The notes under the pieces are model-generated. The model did no database searches and was not told where the DNA came from. It saw only the letters and a program-made list of their open reading frames with translations. The position numbers were made by a program, and so were the translations under genes. DNA of 57,076 nucleotides from JBOHBN01 sp050698355 (lineage in GTDB: Bacteria; Actinomycetota; Actinomycetes; Streptosporangiales; WHST01), in NCBI GenBank assembly GCA_050698355.1, contig JBOHBN010000315.1, positions 1 through 57,076 on the forward strand, given 5' to 3'. Positions 42,201-50,210 of the stretch are shown here, piece by piece (position 1 is the first letter of the stretch; each line of letters starts with the position of its first letter).

Positions 42201-43234
42201 TCACCGAGCCCGATCGACGGGTCGGGCGACTGGAGCCCGCCGTGAACGGGCAGGAACTCGCCGTCCACCAGGACCAGCAGGTGGTTGCGTACCTGCCGGT
42301 TGCCCCGGCTGACCCGGTACTCCTCGACGCGGCGCTCCATGTCCGGCCAGATCATGTCCTGCATGTCCTGCACGGTCGGGGCGACGAGGCGGCCGGGCAG
42401 CAGGCCGTCGTCCACCTGCGAGGTCTGAACATGCGGCAGCCACTTCGCGAAACCCCACGCCTCCTCCGTACGCGACGAGCGCACCACCGCGATGCCCAGG
42501 TTGTCCGGCGCATGCAGCGCCGTCGCCTGGCACAGCAGCGCGCGCAGGAGCGCGCGGCCGCGCGCCCAGTCCCCGACGATGCTCGTGACGCCCACGGCAC
42601 GCAGGTCGAGCGTGACCGGCTGGTGGGCCAATGTCGTGCGGCGCTCGACCAGCTGCCGTGCCGCGGCGAGCGAGACCGGGTCGAGGACGGTCATCGGGTC
42701 GTCCTGCTCGCCGTTGAAGACGACCTGCAACGCCAGCGGGACTGTGCCGGCGCCGGCGCGCAACGACAGGAAGTCGTCGTCGGCGAGCCTCCGCTCCCAG
42801 CGCCGTGCCTCGCTCCCGACGAGGTCGAGCAACCGGTCGGGCTCGGGATGGCTCCACCGTGCCTTGTCCCGCTGGGCAGCAACGGAGGAACGCAACCGGT
42901 GCCGGATCGCGTCCACGTAGTCGAGGTACTGCTCCCGCTGGGTGCGGGTCTTCTTCTTCGCGCCGCTGCGCTGGGTCCAGAACATCAGGACACCGATGGC
43001 CAGGACGGCGACGAAGATGAGCAGGCCGATCGCGACGAACAGGGGCCGCTCGAGGTTGGTGAACACGAGGAACAGCGCGCCCGTACCCGCCATGACCGGC
43101 ATCATGATCATGGTGAGTTGCTGGCCGGAGCTCGGCGGGTTCTCGACCTTCGGCGGCGTCGCGAGCTCGATACGGTCCGCCTCGACGGCGGGGGTATCGA
43201 GCCGCGCCGGCCGGTGGATCACACTGGTCGACAC
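39251..43234 (-). CDS. eccC: Type VII secretion ATPase, EccCa-EccCb fused
   Basis: A 1327-residue FtsK/SpoIIIE-type motor. Two N-terminal transmembrane helices (about residues 45-87) are followed by three ATPase modules with Walker A motifs GATGSGKSELLRTL (Lys 492), GSPQSGKSTLLRTM (Lys 839) and GDSETGKSNTLEVL (Lys 1126). Walker B-like stretches include PYLLVIIDEFSELLTAK and VVLLLDGWGAF; the third module has FVIVDDYDLVA. EccC recruits WXG100 substrates and energises export. The GTG at 43234 follows GAGGGGG. It is divergent from eccD with a 92-bp gap. Confidence 0.96.
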   Translation of the reverse strand: MSTSVIHRPARLDTPAVEADRIELATPPKVENPPSSGQQLTMIMMPVMAGTGALFLVFTNLERPLFVAIGLLIFVAVLAIGVLMFWTQRSGAKKKTRTQREQYLDYVDAIRHRLRSSVAAQRDKARWSHPEPDRLLDLVGSEARRWERRLADDDFLSLRAGAGTVPLALQVVFNGEQDDPMTVLDPVSLAAARQLVERRTTLAHQPVTLDLRAVGVTSIVGDWARGRALLRALLCQATALHAPDNLGIAVVRSSRTEEAWGFAKWLPHVQTSQVDDGLLPGRLVAPTVQDMQDMIWPDMERRVEEYRVSRGNRQVRNHLLVLVDGEFLPVHGGLQSPDPSIGLGDLGIHVVQLCGERRDEPSHVDQRVLLPPSGPAQLQRPDGAVVAFAPDTPGVGLPSAVARRLAPLRLAADDAPETVLGSDVGLPEVLGVRDVGTIDAATTWSKLAPRDQLRVPIGVTGAGRPLVLDLKESAAGGMGPHGLIVGATGSGKSELLRTLVSSLAIRHHPELLAMVLVDSKGGATFAGMAQLPHLAGMITNLQDDLALVDRMRDALYGEMQRRQEVLKQAGNLPNVATYHRLREERPDLPPLPYLLVIIDEFSELLTAKPDFAELFAAVGRIGRSIGMNLLLATQRLEVGKIRGLESHLSYRIGLRTFSEGESREAIGTPDAYHLPPEPGSGYLKVDTTVYDRFKAAHVSSAYDGSEQAVGETEVPPVLPYTAVNGIGLMAKARAESARQDDGPIAAEVTATATTVLDVIVDRLAASRMSVHKVWLPPMPARIPLDSVLQPVLQHGDPSALGVALGVLDEPRLQRQRPFLVDLAGAHGNLLVVGSPQSGKSTLLRTMMLSAAHLHTPEEIAFYAVDFGGGGLGSLEELPHVGTVASRLDTDRVRRIMNELLGTIEAREEGFRREGLDSAATWRRWRAQGNRLDGDPLGDVVLLLDGWGAFREELEDVEPLVSDIAARGLAYGVHVVLTSATLQEVRPRMQNSFAGRVELRLNDPFDSMLDRQLARNLGAETPGRGVTQESLFFQGALPRTDGSDWVTDLAEAQRDAVRDVARRYPQGGAPPIRILPYDVPLTALPPGDAGPPAVAVGIEETALGPAYLNLSGADPHLLVFGDSETGKSNTLEVLVRQLMSGRTKDEVGFVVVDYRRSLLDVVPPEYLVAYCTAGPATEQVSRELAGSLAERLPPADLTSEQLRARSWWKGLDVFVIVDDYDLVATTSANPLLPFGDYLPQARDIGFHLVVSRRSGGAGRAIYDPVLQRLTDLGTPGFLHSGDRNEGPLVCGVRPQKLPEGRALWARRTHAPVQVQVARASTGEKEGHK

Positions 43235-43326
43235 CCACGCCCCCTCGGGTCGGGTGGGTCTGAATGTGTCATACGGCAGCTAGGGTAACCGCGCGTAACG
43301 CACCGCAGATGAGGAGAGAGGGACGA

Positions 43327-44658
43327 ATGGCGCTCGGGTTCAGCACGGTCACCGTCGTGACCGACCAGCGCCGCGTCGACCTCGCGCTGCCGAGCAGCGT
43401 GCCGCTAGGCGAGTGGATGCCGGAACTGCTCCGGCTGTGCAACGTACGGACCGACAACGCTCCCGCGGCGTGGCGGCTGGGAGCGGTCGGCGGGCCGCAG
43501 CTCGGCCTGGACGCGACGCTGGAGACCGCGGGCGTGATCGACGGCCAGGTGCTGCAGCTGCGGCAGGCGGAGAGCGCGGGCTTTGTCGCGTACGTCGACG
43601 ACCTCATCGACACGGTCGCGGACAGGGTCGACGATGGCGCGGACCGCTGGACGCCAGCGAGCTCCACCACGCTCACCGCTCTGGTCGCCGCGGGCGGCCT
43701 GCTTGCCCTGATGTACACGGGGTTCGTGCGCGGCGGTGCAGGCGGGTTCTCCGCCGGCTTCGACCTGGTGGTCGCGGTGGCGGTCAGCCTCACCGCTGCG
43801 CTGTGGGCACGGCGCGAGCACCGGTTCGCTGCGGCGCTTCTCTCGGTCACGGCGCTCGCTTGGTGGACGATGACCGGCGCGGTGGCCGGGGCCCTGGTCG
43901 GCGGGACCCCGTTCACGGCGGCCGCGGCAGCCGTCGGGCTCGCGGTCGGCGGTGGCGTGTTACGGGTACTCACGGACGGGCTGGTGGGCCCGTGGGCGCT
44001 GGCCTGGCTCGTCGCCGCGCTGTCGCTGGCCACCTCGGTCGTCCTGCTGTTCGGCGTACCGGTGCTGCAGACACTGTCCGCGCTGATCGTGGTGGGAGTG
44101 CTGATCCTCGGCCTCCTGCCGATGACCGCGCTGGGTGCCGGTGGGCTCGCCTCCGTCGACTACCGGATCCGTGCCGGGCAGCAGCTGCCCGGACACCAGA
44201 TCGAACGCGTGGTCCTACGCGCGTCCGCGATCCTGGCCTGGGCGCTGGTCGGCCTCGGCCTGGTGGAGGCCGCCGCGGGTTCGGCGCTCGCGCTGCTCGG
44301 TGACACCTGGCCGCGGGCGCTGGCCGTCGCCGCCGGTCTCGCCGTCCTGCTGCGGTCCCGTGCGTACACCCGCCGCGCGCACGCGCTGCCCGTGAGGCTG
44401 ACCGGTGCGGCGATCATCGCCGCGAGCGCCGCCCGGCTGGTGGTGGACGGCGCGTTGGGCGGGGCGCCGCTGCTCATACTCCTCGCCGCGGTCCTCGTGG
44501 GCCTTGCGCTGCTTACTGTGACGAGGATCACGGAGGTTTCAGCCGCTCGACTGCGCCTGCTCGGAAACTACCTGGAGATCGCCGCCGTCATAGTGCTGGT
44601 TCCGGTGCTCATGCAGATCTTCGGACTGTTCGCATGGGTACGGGAGCTGGTCCAGTGA
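43327..44658 (+). CDS. eccD: Type VII secretion integral membrane protein EccD
   Basis: A 443-residue protein with an N-terminal ubiquitin-like domain (residues about 1-85: VTVVTDQRRVDLALPSSVPL and LETAGVIDGQVLQLRQAE) and about eleven transmembrane helices. The opening LGEWMPELLRLCNV is typical of EccD. EccD lines the pore of the membrane complex with EccB, EccC and EccE. The ATG follows GAGGAGAGA. EccB, EccE and mycosin genes are not seen in this window. Confidence 0.93.
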   Translation: MALGFSTVTVVTDQRRVDLALPSSVPLGEWMPELLRLCNVRTDNAPAAWRLGAVGGPQLGLDATLETAGVIDGQVLQLRQAESAGFVAYVDDLIDTVADRVDDGADRWTPASSTTLTALVAAGGLLALMYTGFVRGGAGGFSAGFDLVVAVAVSLTAALWARREHRFAAALLSVTALAWWTMTGAVAGALVGGTPFTAAAAAVGLAVGGGVLRVLTDGLVGPWALAWLVAALSLATSVVLLFGVPVLQTLSALIVVGVLILGLLPMTALGAGGLASVDYRIRAGQQLPGHQIERVVLRASAILAWALVGLGLVEAAAGSALALLGDTWPRALAVAAGLAVLLRSRAYTRRAHALPVRLTGAAIIAASAARLVVDGALGGAPLLILLAAVLVGLALLTVTRITEVSAARLRLLGNYLEIAAVIVLVPVLMQIFGLFAWVRELVQ

Positions 44659-44685
44659 CAGCGAGCAGAGTGCAGGAGAGTAACC

Positions 44686-45840
44686 GTGGAGAACGGCGGT
44701 TCGGGAACAGCCGGCACCGCGGCCCTTAGAGCGCCGCAGGTGTCGGCGGAGGTCTGCGAGGAGCTGCGGCGGATGGGACTCGCCCCACAGTCGGTCGGCT
44801 TGCCGCCCGCACCGCCGCCGAACCCGGCGCAGCGGGTGCAACCAGGGCCAGGAACCTCCACGCACGCGCCGTCGCTCGCTGAACCGGCCGCGCCGAGACA
44901 GCACGCGACACAGGCACCCAGCGCTGCGAGCAGGCGCGTCGGTGCCGCACCGAGCGCGGCCTCCATCGCCGGAACGATGCCGCAGAACGTACGCCGCGGC
45001 AGCCGCGCTGGACTACGCGGGCTGGTCAACCTCGGCAGCGCCGGACGCAGCATGGCCCAGGCCAGGCTGGTCGAGCGGGCGCAGGCGCACGTCGGGCGGC
45101 CCCGCCGCGTCGCGTTCCTCAGCTTCAAGGGCGGCGTAGGCAAGACCACCGTCACCGCGCTCACGGGCCTGTCGCTCAGCGCCGTACGGCGCGGCAGCGT
45201 CGCCGCGCTGGACGCCGACCCGGACCGGGGCACGCTGGTGCGTCGCCTCGACGACGTCCAGGCGCCGTCGGTGCGTGACTTCCTGTGGCGGATGTACCAG
45301 AGCCCGCAGGCGGACCCGAGACTCGCCACCCACACCACCCAAGGCGGGTTGCACGTCCTCGACTCCGCGCGTTCGCCGGTGCTCGTCGACGCGCCGACGC
45401 CGAAGGAGCTGTGGTGGGCGGTACGCACGCTCGAACGTTCCTGCCCCGTCGTGCTGCTGGACTGCGGCACGTCGCTCAGCCACCCGGTGACCGAGGCGAT
45501 GCTGAAGACGGTGGATGCCGTCGTCGTGGTCACCACGCCGGCTGAGGATTCCGTCGCCGCGTGCGTCTCGACGCTGGGGTGGCTCGAGCGCAACGGCTAC
45601 GAGCGGCTCGCCAAGGACGCGGCGGTCGCCGTCACCGACGTACGCAAGTCCCGCTTCGACCGGGCACAGCACGCGCAGGTGCAGCTAGAGCTCGGCGAGA
45701 AGGCACGTACGGTGCTGGACTTCGGCTTCGACCCCGGCCTCGTCCGCGGCGGCGTGGTCGCCCTCGACCGGCTCTCGATGCGGACGCGGGAAACCGCGCT
45801 GGAAGCGGCCGCCTTCACCGTGAGCGGCCACCAGAGCTAG
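44686..45840 (+). CDS. MinD/ParA-like ATPase with proline-rich N-terminus, EspI-like
   Basis: A 384-residue protein. The first 120 residues are Pro/Ala-rich and low-complexity (SVGLPPAPPPNPAQRVQPGP); residues about 140-384 are a SIMIBI ATPase with the deviant Walker A LSFKGGVGKTTVTALTGLSL (about 144), VVLLDCGTSLSHP and VVVTTPAEDSVAA. This layout matches EspI (Rv3876) beside ESX loci, which couples export to ATP level. The GTG follows AGGAGAG, 27 bases after eccD. Its stop TAG overlaps the stop of the convergent AhpD-like gene within CTAG. Confidence 0.9.
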   Translation: MENGGSGTAGTAALRAPQVSAEVCEELRRMGLAPQSVGLPPAPPPNPAQRVQPGPGTSTHAPSLAEPAAPRQHATQAPSAASRRVGAAPSAASIAGTMPQNVRRGSRAGLRGLVNLGSAGRSMAQARLVERAQAHVGRPRRVAFLSFKGGVGKTTVTALTGLSLSAVRRGSVAALDADPDRGTLVRRLDDVQAPSVRDFLWRMYQSPQADPRLATHTTQGGLHVLDSARSPVLVDAPTPKELWWAVRTLERSCPVVLLDCGTSLSHPVTEAMLKTVDAVVVVTTPAEDSVAACVSTLGWLERNGYERLAKDAAVAVTDVRKSRFDRAQHAQVQLELGEKARTVLDFGFDPGLVRGGVVALDRLSMRTRETALEAAAFTVSGHQS

Positions 45841-46421
45841 CCGCTCCGGGCGTCCGGGGTGCTGACAGCGAAAGTCGCCAGCACCCCTGCGAGAAGTCCG
45901 TAGTACCCAGCCAGGCAGGCCAGCTCCACGAGGGCCTCCTCGCCGAGCAGTTTCCGTACGGATTCGTACGTGCGTTCCGGCACCTCGCCGGACCGTAGCA
46001 GCGCATGGACCAGCGCGAGCGCCACGCGCTCGCTCTCGTCGCACGTCTCCGGGACCGCGCCCGTCCGTAGCGCATCCAGCTCCGCGTCGGTGAGCAGACC
46101 CTGCTCGCGAGCGATATTGGTGTGCGCGTACCACTCGTAGCCACTGCGCCAATGCGTGGCGACGGTGAGGATGGCAAGCTCGCGAAGCCGCCCGTCCAGG
46201 ACGCCGGCGAACCGCAGCTGCTCGCCCAGTCGCTGCACGGCGTCACCGACGCCGGGCACCCGCAGCAACGGGTCGAACGGTCCCTGCAGCCCACCGTCTT
46301 CGTCCGTGAGCGGAATGGCCTGGCCCGCCCGCGCGCCCCCGGTGAGTGCCTCGTACATCCGGCGCTGCTCCGCGGTCAGCTCCGCAGGGCGGAGCGGCCT
46401 CAACCTCGCGCCATCAGGCAT
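45837..46421 (-). CDS. AhpD/carboxymuconolactone decarboxylase-like protein
   Basis: A 194-residue all-helical protein of the CMD/AhpD fold: LRELAILTVATHWRSGYEWY and YAHTNIAREQGL (with the His of the family site), then ERVALALVHALLRSGEVPER and CLAGYYGLLAGVL. The peroxidatic CxxC is absent in sight, so it is likelier a CMD-type isomerase/decarboxylase than a peroxidase. The ATG overlaps the aminotransferase stop by eight bases. Function unknown. Confidence 0.83.
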   Translation of the reverse strand: MPDGARLRPLRPAELTAEQRRMYEALTGGARAGQAIPLTDEDGGLQGPFDPLLRVPGVGDAVQRLGEQLRFAGVLDGRLRELAILTVATHWRSGYEWYAHTNIAREQGLLTDAELDALRTGAVPETCDESERVALALVHALLRSGEVPERTYESVRKLLGEEALVELACLAGYYGLLAGVLATFAVSTPDARSG

Positions 46422-47568
46422 TGGCCGTGACGATCCCGTACACGTGGTCGATGACCTCGTCGGTCATCGGCGTGGAAAGGCTCATCAGGCCGTTCGGTGC
46501 CACCAGGACGCCGCTGCGGTACAGCCGCCACCAGAACTCCGGCGGCTCGTCAGCGTGAACGCGCAGCAGGGACCCGGCACCGGTCACGTCCATGCCGGCT
46601 TTTTTGAGCATGTCCCTGAGACCGTCGCCGAGCTCGTTCAGTCGAGCGACCTCCTCGTGCTGGTACGCGCGCAAGGCCGCGAGGCCCGCGGCCATCGTCA
46701 CCGGGTTGGCGTTGAACGTGCCGCCCCAGGAGATGCACCGCGAGCGACGCGGGTCGAACAGGTCCATCACCTCCTCGCGGCCGCCGACGGCACCGACCGG
46801 GAAGCCACCGCCCACGATCTTCGCGAGCACGGTCAGGTCGGGCGTCAGCCCGTACCGCTGCTGCAGCCCGCCGACCTCGACCCGGAACGTGATCACCTCG
46901 TCGAGCACGAGCAGCGCACCGGCCGCCCGGGCGCGCTCGGCGACGAGCTGCGCGAAGTCGTGCGGGACGGGCCGGAGCCCCGCCCGGTTCGGCATCAGGT
47001 CGAGCAGCACGCAGGCCAGCCGGTCCCCGTATCGCTCGATTGCCTCTACGAACGCTGCCTCGTCGGCCACCGGGACCGTCACGGACTCCGCGGCCGCGCC
47101 GGGCGAGACGCCGGGCTGGTCCGGATCGGTGACCGTGTCGGACGATCCGTGATAGCTGCCGGCGAACCGGAGGATCAGGTCGCGGCCGGTCGCCGCGCGC
47201 GCCAGCCGCAGCGCCATCATCACCGCCTCGGTGCCCGAGTTGGTGAACCTCCACCTGCCGGCGGACGGCACCCGCGACCGAAGCTCCTGCGCGAACTCCA
47301 CCTCGAGCGGTGTCGGGAGCCCGAACGCGGAGCCGCGCGTCACGGTGGCGGCGACCGCTTCCATGACCACCGTGCTCGCGTGCCCGTGGATGAGCGAGGT
47401 GAAGTTGTTGTTGCAGTCGATCACCTGGTGGCCGTCGGTGTCGGTGACCGCGCACCCGCCGCCGGTGACCGCGTACGGCGGGCTCGGCGGGACGAACAGC
47501 GATGTGCGTGTGTTGCCGCCCGGCAGCGCCTCCCGTGCGGCCGTGCTCAGGTCGTCAGCTCGATCCAT
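46414..47568 (-). CDS. Class III aminotransferase (glutamate-1-semialdehyde-mutase-like)
   Basis: A 384-residue PLP enzyme: FTNSGTEAVMMALRLARAAT (about 110), LILRFAGSYHGSSDTVTDPD, ALLVLDEVITFRVEVGG (Asp binding the PLP ring nitrogen), LAKIVGGGFPVGAVGG with the Schiff-base lysine (about 250) and ISWGGTFNANPVTMAAG. It starts MDRADDLSTAAREALPGGNT, as do many GSA-like aminomutases; it is somewhat short for HemL and not in a haem cluster, so it probably acts on another amino acid. ATG follows CGAGGAGGCGTG. Operon with AhpD-like gene. Confidence 0.88.
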   Translation of the reverse strand: MDRADDLSTAAREALPGGNTRTSLFVPPSPPYAVTGGGCAVTDTDGHQVIDCNNNFTSLIHGHASTVVMEAVAATVTRGSAFGLPTPLEVEFAQELRSRVPSAGRWRFTNSGTEAVMMALRLARAATGRDLILRFAGSYHGSSDTVTDPDQPGVSPGAAAESVTVPVADEAAFVEAIERYGDRLACVLLDLMPNRAGLRPVPHDFAQLVAERARAAGALLVLDEVITFRVEVGGLQQRYGLTPDLTVLAKIVGGGFPVGAVGGREEVMDLFDPRRSRCISWGGTFNANPVTMAAGLAALRAYQHEEVARLNELGDGLRDMLKKAGMDVTGAGSLLRVHADEPPEFWWRLYRSGVLVAPNGLMSLSTPMTDEVIDHVYGIVTANA

Positions 47569-47643
47569 CACGCCTCCTCGCAGAGCCCTGCCGACAGCAG
47601 CGTATCGGCCGGCGTTGTCGTACCGCCGGTCTACCGTGACGCA

Positions 47644-48135
47644 ATGACTACCTGGAAAGAGTTCGCCGGCGCCGCACCACGGATCGCTGCCATCTTCACC
47701 CGCCGCCACACCGCCACCGGCAACCTCTGCATGCTGGCCACGTTGCGTTCGGACGGCTACCCGCGCATCAGCCCGATGGAGCCGCGGTTCTTCGAGGACC
47801 AGCTGTGGCTCCTCGGCATGCCCGACACCACGAAGTTCACCGACCTGCACCGCGACCCGCGGTTCTGCCTGCACACCGCGACCGTCGACACCGAGGTCAA
47901 GGAGGGCGACGCGAAGCTGTGGGGCGTCGTCCGAGACGTGCGGGACGAGGCGCTGCACGGGCGGTTCGCCGCGGCACTGTTCGAGGAGACCGGCTTCGAC
48001 CTGCGGGGCAGGGAGTTCGACCACTTCTACGCCGCGGACGTGACCGGCGCATCGGCGGTCGAGGTCGGCGGTGATCACCTGAACATCACGGTGTGGAAGC
48101 CGGGCGGGCCGGAACGGGTGGTCCGCAAGGACTAG
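47644..48135 (+). CDS. Pyridoxamine 5'-phosphate oxidase-like (PPOX/FDOR) protein
   Basis: A 163-residue split-barrel protein: MTTWKEFAGAAPRIAAIFTR, then LCMLATLRSDGYPRISPMEP and FHDLHRDPRFCLHTATVD-like sequence (TKFTDLHRDPRFCLHTATVD). It is related to the protein at 15836 but clearly not a copy. Flavin or F420 is the likely cofactor. It starts at ATG 47644. Its TAG stop (48133-48135) is formed by the CTAG target in which IS630 inserted, so the protein is intact. Confidence 0.87.
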   Translation: MTTWKEFAGAAPRIAAIFTRRHTATGNLCMLATLRSDGYPRISPMEPRFFEDQLWLLGMPDTTKFTDLHRDPRFCLHTATVDTEVKEGDAKLWGVVRDVRDEALHGRFAAALFEETGFDLRGREFDHFYAADVTGASAVEVGGDHLNITVWKPGGPERVVRKD

Positions 48136-49241
48136 TGGTCCGTCGCTGATTTGATCTGGTGGAGAGTTTCGCGGCCGCGGCGGACTTTGGCGATGATGTC
48201 TTCGGCGGTGGCTTTCCAGATGAATGGCCTCGGGTCGGTGTTCCAGTGGTCGGCCCAGGTTGTGATCGCGTCGACGAGTTCGCAGACACTGGTGAACTGT
48301 CCGCGTCGCAGGCGCTTGTCGGTGAGTTCTTTGAACCAGCGTTCGACCAGGTTCAGCCACGAACTCGAGGTCGGGGTGAAGTACAGGTGCCAGCGGCGCC
48401 GGTTCTTGTGGGCCAACCATGTGGCGATCTCCGGGGCCGAGTGGGCCGAGAGGTTGTCGAGTACGACGTGCACGGCCAGCCCGCGCGGCACCGAGTCGTC
48501 GATCTGTTTGAAGAACCGCAGCACGTCCTTGGCGGTGTGACCCTTGTTCAGATCGGTGAGCACCTGCCCGGTTGCGATGTTCATCGCCGCGAACAGGTCG
48601 ATGGTGCCGTTGCGTTTGTAGTCGTGGGTCATCGTGCCCGCCCGGCCGCGTTTCATCGGCAGCGACGGCTGGGTGCGATCCAGCGCCTGGCATTGGGTCT
48701 TCTCATCGAAGCTGAACACCACCGCCCGCGCCGGCGGGTTCAGATAGAGCCCGACGACATCGACCAGCTTCTCCTCGAACCGCGGATCATTACTGATCTT
48801 GAACGTATCGACTCTCCACGGCTTCAGGCCGTGATCGGCCCAGATACGCGCCACGGTGTCCTTACCGACACCGACCCGCGCCGCCAGCGACCTGGTACTC
48901 CAGTGCGTCGACCCGTCTGCCGGCCGCTCCTGGCGCGTGAGCCGCAACACCTCCGCGACCGTGCCCGGCGGCAGCGACGGCTTGCGTCCCCGGCCCTTAC
49001 CGATCACCCCGATCCCGCCAGGGCCGCTCTGCGCGAACCGGGCCCGCCAGCGGCGCACCGTGTCCGAGTCGACCCCGCACTCGCGAGCGACCTGTTCATT
49101 GGCCACACCATCCGCGGCCAGCAGCAACGCCTTCGCCTGCACCACCTTGCGGTGCGCCAACGTCGTCGACCGCGACATCCGCACCAGCTCGGCACGCTGC
49201 TCCGCATTGACCGGCAACGCCGGCGCCGTCATCGTTGGCAT
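48132..49241 (-). CDS. IS630-family transposase
   Basis: A 369-residue DDE transposase. The N-terminal helix-turn-helix (DGVANEQVARECGVDSDTVR) and linker RWRARFAQSGPGGIGV precede the catalytic core: VVFSFDEKTQCQAL (first Asp), HVVLDNLSAHSAPE (second Asp) and WLNLVERWFKELTD (Glu). Frame is intact, so it is probably active. Its stop codon TAG is completed by the target CTAG. ATG at 49241 has no ribosome site; an earlier GTG at 49247 is possible. Confidence 0.95.
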   Translation of the reverse strand: MPTMTAPALPVNAEQRAELVRMSRSTTLAHRKVVQAKALLLAADGVANEQVARECGVDSDTVRRWRARFAQSGPGGIGVIGKGRGRKPSLPPGTVAEVLRLTRQERPADGSTHWSTRSLAARVGVGKDTVARIWADHGLKPWRVDTFKISNDPRFEEKLVDVVGLYLNPPARAVVFSFDEKTQCQALDRTQPSLPMKRGRAGTMTHDYKRNGTIDLFAAMNIATGQVLTDLNKGHTAKDVLRFFKQIDDSVPRGLAVHVVLDNLSAHSAPEIATWLAHKNRRRWHLYFTPTSSSWLNLVERWFKELTDKRLRRGQFTSVCELVDAITTWADHWNTDPRPFIWKATAEDIIAKVRRGRETLHQIKSATDH

Positions 49242-49280
49242 AACCACAGGTTACCGCACTATTTCACAGACACACCACTA
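48133..49280. mobile_element. IS630-family insertion sequence with TA target duplication
   Basis: The element carries one transposase and ends in imperfect inverted repeats, GTGGTCCGTCGCTGA on the left and GTGGTGTGTCTGTGA (reverse complement of the right end), with 11 of 15 bases equal. It is flanked by TA (48133-48134 and 49279-49280) within CTAG on both sides, the usual IS630/Tc1 TA duplication. Confidence 0.92.
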
Positions 49281-50210
49281 GGGCCCCGCTCGCACGTCGA
49301 CGTCGGGGAAGGTAGGCACCTGGTAACGCATGTGCACCCGATGCTCGGCGTGCGTGGCCGCGTGCCGCGCGATCTCCTCCAGGGTCGTCACCCAGATGCC
49401 GTCGAGCTCTCGCACCGCCTCGATCAGCCGCTCCAGCGCCGCGGCGCGCGACGGGCGCCCGGAGAGGAAGGGGTGGTTGGTGAGCACGAAACAGCCGCCT
49501 TCGGCATGCCGGGCTTCCGCGTCCAGCCGCCACATCTCCAGTGCCTTGGCGGGGCTCTCGATGAGGCCGCTGCCGGTGAAGCCGGGGTAGAATCCGTACT
49601 GTTCCCAGTCGTCGAGCGCCCAGTCGATCGGGATCTCGACGAGCTCGCCGGACGGCGTGGTGAACCGGTACGGGACGTCCTCGTCGAGGAGGCTGGAGTC
49701 GTAGAGGAAGTCCCGCTCGGCCAGCAGGCCCGGCGTGTGCCAGTTCATCTCCCACCACGGCGCCCGATAGCCGACGGGCCGCACTCCGACGCGGTCGAGT
49801 GCCGCGAGCCCCCGATCGATATAACGCGCTTCGGTTTCCGCGTCGATACCCTGCATCGGCTCGTGGAAGTACCCATGGTGGGCCACTTCATGGCCATGGG
49901 CCACGATCGCCCGGACGGTGTCCGGATAGCAGTCCGCGGTGAAACCGGGGACGAAGAAGCTCGCACGCACCTGTTGCCGGTCCAGGATGCGCAGCAGGCG
50001 CGGAACCGCCACCCTGGGTCCGTACGAATGGAACCCCATGAGGGACATGCGGCGCACCGCCGCCGGGTCCTGCGCGAGCACGCACGACTCCGCGTCGACG
50101 TCGAAGCTGAACGAGGCCGCGGCGGTGTAACCGTCCGGCCAGGGCAGGCTCGCCGGACCGGGCTCGCGTTCGTCTTGCTCGGTGGATCCCTGCGCGGACA
50201 CCGGCCTCAC
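49278..50210 (-). CDS. Polysaccharide-deacetylase-fold amidohydrolase, PuuE/HpPgdA-like
   Basis: A 310-residue NodB-fold protein: AASFSFDVDAESCVL (metal-binding Asp), SYGPRVAVPRLLRIL, VRASFFVPGFTADCYPD, HEVAHHGYFHEPMQG (His residues), VGYRAPWWEMNWHT and LTNHPFLSGRPSR. This subfamily (allantoinase PuuE, Helicobacter PgdA) hydrolyses cyclic ureides or N-acetyl groups. GTG at 50210 overlaps the creatinase stop (GTGA), so it probably works on the same nitrogen compound. The end at TAG (49278-49280) is in the IS630 target. Confidence 0.88.
   Translation of the reverse strand: MRPVSAQGSTEQDEREPGPASLPWPDGYTAAASFSFDVDAESCVLAQDPAAVRRMSLMGFHSYGPRVAVPRLLRILDRQQVRASFFVPGFTADCYPDTVRAIVAHGHEVAHHGYFHEPMQGIDAETEARYIDRGLAALDRVGVRPVGYRAPWWEMNWHTPGLLAERDFLYDSSLLDEDVPYRFTTPSGELVEIPIDWALDDWEQYGFYPGFTGSGLIESPAKALEMWRLDAEARHAEGGCFVLTNHPFLSGRPSRAAALERLIEAVRELDGIWVTTLEEIARHAATHAEHRVHMRYQVPTFPDVDVRAGP

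Noticed and set aside
46414..47568. hemL of haem biosynthesis
   Set aside because: The protein is shorter than HemL and lies with an AhpD-like gene, away from any haem gene.
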